The notes beneath the pieces are model-generated. The model worked only from the letters and a program-made list of their open reading frames with translations. It ran no database searches and had not been told where the DNA came from. From JAPXSY01 sp034003585 (GTDB lineage: Bacteria > Verrucomicrobiota > Kiritimatiellia > RFP12 > UBA1067): DNA of 5,948 bases. A program made the translations under genes and the position numbers. The stretch spans positions 1-5,948 of the forward strand of contig JAVEYH010000165.1 in NCBI GenBank assembly GCA_034003585.1, in the 5' to 3' direction. Position 1 is the stretch's first letter; the number at the start of each line of letters is the position of its first letter. Below, one piece after another: positions 4,903 to 5,948 of the stretch.

Positions 4903-5937
4903 TCAAAGAAACTGCATGCTGGTTTTTTTGAACTCCGTCAGCGAGAGCAGCAATTGCCCGTCCGACAGCCCCGCCTCCCGCGAGATCCGTTCGAACAGCA
5001 ACCGCGTCCCCTCCCATTCGGAGGTGTGGATCATGGCGTAGAGCCGGAACGGGAAGATCTCCATCCAAGGACGCTCATAACAGTGCGTCACCTCCGGAAA
5101 AGCCGCCACGCGCCGCCCCGCCGCCGTCACCGCTTCCGCGGGCATGTCCCAGCAGCACATGCCGTTGGCCTTGAACCCGATCTCGCGGTGGCGCAGCAGC
5201 AATCCCACGCGGCGCAGAACTCCGGCATCGCGCCAGGAGCGCAACAGATCGAGCAGCGCGGCCTCGCCCATACCCAGCCGGTCGGCCGCCGTTGCGAACA
5301 GCCGCGCGTCAACCGGCAGATCGCCCTGCATCAGCCGCACCACCTCACGCGCCCGCCCGTCCCATCCGGGGGACGGAGACGGCGGTTCCGCGACCGGCGG
5401 CCGCGGCTCGACCCGTTCGTCGCGGTCACGCGTGCGCACGTCAAACACCACATCGATCTTGAAACGCCGGGTGGCCGGCATCTCGTGAATCGCAAGCGGT
5501 TGGCAGGCGGCCCGCAACGTCTCCAACTCCGCGACGAAGGTTGCGGCGGGCGCGGCCAGCGTGAACCATAGATTCGGCCAGACCCGGCCCCGCGGTCCTC
5601 CGGGCAGATCCGCCGCGAGTTCCGCGGGCCATCCGCGCTCATACGCATGCGTCACGCCCGGAACCTCGCCCACCTTCGCGGCCACACCGGCGATTTGCGC
5701 AGGCGGCACGGACATCGCGCACAGCGCGCTGCGGTACCCCATCCGCCGGGCGTCAAAAACGGCCCCGAACCGGCGCGCCTCCCCCGACTCCAGCAGACGA
5801 CGGGCCAACGCGATGACCCCCTCCTCCGACATCCCGCACGCGCGGCCGATCTCGGCGAAAGGCCGATCGCACAGCGGTATCCCCCGCTGAAGCGCCACCA
5901 CCGCCTCCGCCTCCGCATCCCCCAGATTTTTGATCAT
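4903..5937 (-). CDS. ahbAB: Siroheme decarboxylase, fused AhbA-AhbB (NirD/NirL type, Lrp/AsnC fold)
   Basis: A 344-residue protein made of two homologous Lrp/AsnC-like units. AhbA/AhbB (NirD/L/G/H in denitrifiers) decarboxylate siroheme to 12,18-didecarboxysiroheme, on the path to heme b or heme d1. First unit (about 1-168): winged-helix part 20-56, RRFGAVFDARRMGY (55-68), VTHAYER (95-101), NLWFTL (122-127) and PATRRFKIDVVFD (154-166), as in AhbA/NirD. A Pro-rich linker (about 169-195) follows. Second unit (196-344): LRRVGLLLRHREIGFKANGM (241-260), VTHCYERPW (283-291), LYAMIH (299-304) and the ending TEFKKTSMQFL, the signature tail of AhbB/NirL. Both halves seem intact. The first has an extra Gly/Pro-rich stretch of about 20 residues between VTHAYER and NLWFTL. 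The start at 5937 is preceded by AGGA seven bases upstream. A TGA overlaps the ATG, so an upstream gene ending there is possible. Transcription factors of the Lrp family are excluded by these motifs. Heme b or heme d1 use cannot be decided here. Confidence 0.88.
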   Translation of the reverse strand: MIKNLGDAEAEAVVALQRGIPLCDRPFAEIGRACGMSEEGVIALARRLLESGEARRFGAVFDARRMGYRSALCAMSVPPAQIAGVAAKVGEVPGVTHAYERGWPAELAADLPGGPRGRVWPNLWFTLAAPAATFVAELETLRAACQPLAIHEMPATRRFKIDVVFDVRTRDRDERVEPRPPVAEPPSPSPGWDGRAREVVRLMQGDLPVDARLFATAADRLGMGEAALLDLLRSWRDAGVLRRVGLLLRHREIGFKANGMCCWDMPAEAVTAAGRRVAAFPEVTHCYERPWMEIFPFRLYAMIHTSEWEGTRLLFERISREAGLSDGQLLLSLTEFKKTSMQFL

Positions 5938-5948
5938 CCTCGCATCCT

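Noticed and set aside
4120..5571. 483-codon open frame on the plus strand opposite pdxB and ahbAB
   Set aside because: It is antisense to two well-recognised genes. Its product is rich in Arg, His, Gln and Pro, as expected for a GC-rich shadow frame, and shows no domain.

Overview
The window is GC-rich (by eye a little over 60%) bacterial chromosome with five complete protein genes and one repeat-filled intergenic region. It has no tRNA, rRNA or CRISPR array and no autonomous transposase. The FadL-type outer membrane porin shows a Gram-negative, diderm cell. The mix of genes (a Gfo/Idh/MocA oxidoreductase, a siroheme-decarboxylase fusion, PdxB) and the style of the GC-rich intergenic palindromes recall the Planctomycetes-Verrucomicrobia group, perhaps Kiritimatiellota, Verrucomicrobiota or Lentisphaerota. 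That placement is a low-confidence impression from memory, not a measurement.

Layout. Positions 1-62 are a short end segment with no supported gene. Positions 63-590 (minus) encode a small pyridoxamine-phosphate-oxidase-like flavin-binding split-barrel protein with a probable export signal. Positions 591-788 are a divergent control region with a plausible promoter for the rightward gene. Positions 789-1979 (plus) encode a Gfo/Idh/MocA-family NAD(P)-dependent oxidoreductase. After a 165-base gap, 2145-3446 (plus) encodes an OmpP1/FadL-type outer membrane channel. Positions 3447-3750 separate two convergent genes and are packed with inverted repeats: a MITE-like element of about 146 bp with imperfect 37-base terminal inverted repeats enclosing two tandem perfect hairpins, a perfect 11-bp-arm palindrome and a further GC hairpin. 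Positions 3751-4899 (minus) encode erythronate-4-phosphate dehydrogenase PdxB. Three bases upstream of it, 4903-5937 (minus) encodes a two-domain fusion of the siroheme decarboxylase subunits AhbA and AhbB (NirD/NirL type).

How the genes fit together. The minus-strand pair ahbAB-pdxB is a tight cofactor-biosynthesis unit: one gene for the siroheme branch to heme b or heme d1, one for the DXP-dependent route to pyridoxal phosphate. It probably continues upstream beyond the right edge. The oxidoreductase and porin genes face the same way but need not be one transcript. No feature clearly amounts to a new system. The points most worth following are the composite repeat element, the AhbA-AhbB fusion with a lengthened loop in its first half, and the exported PPOX-like protein.
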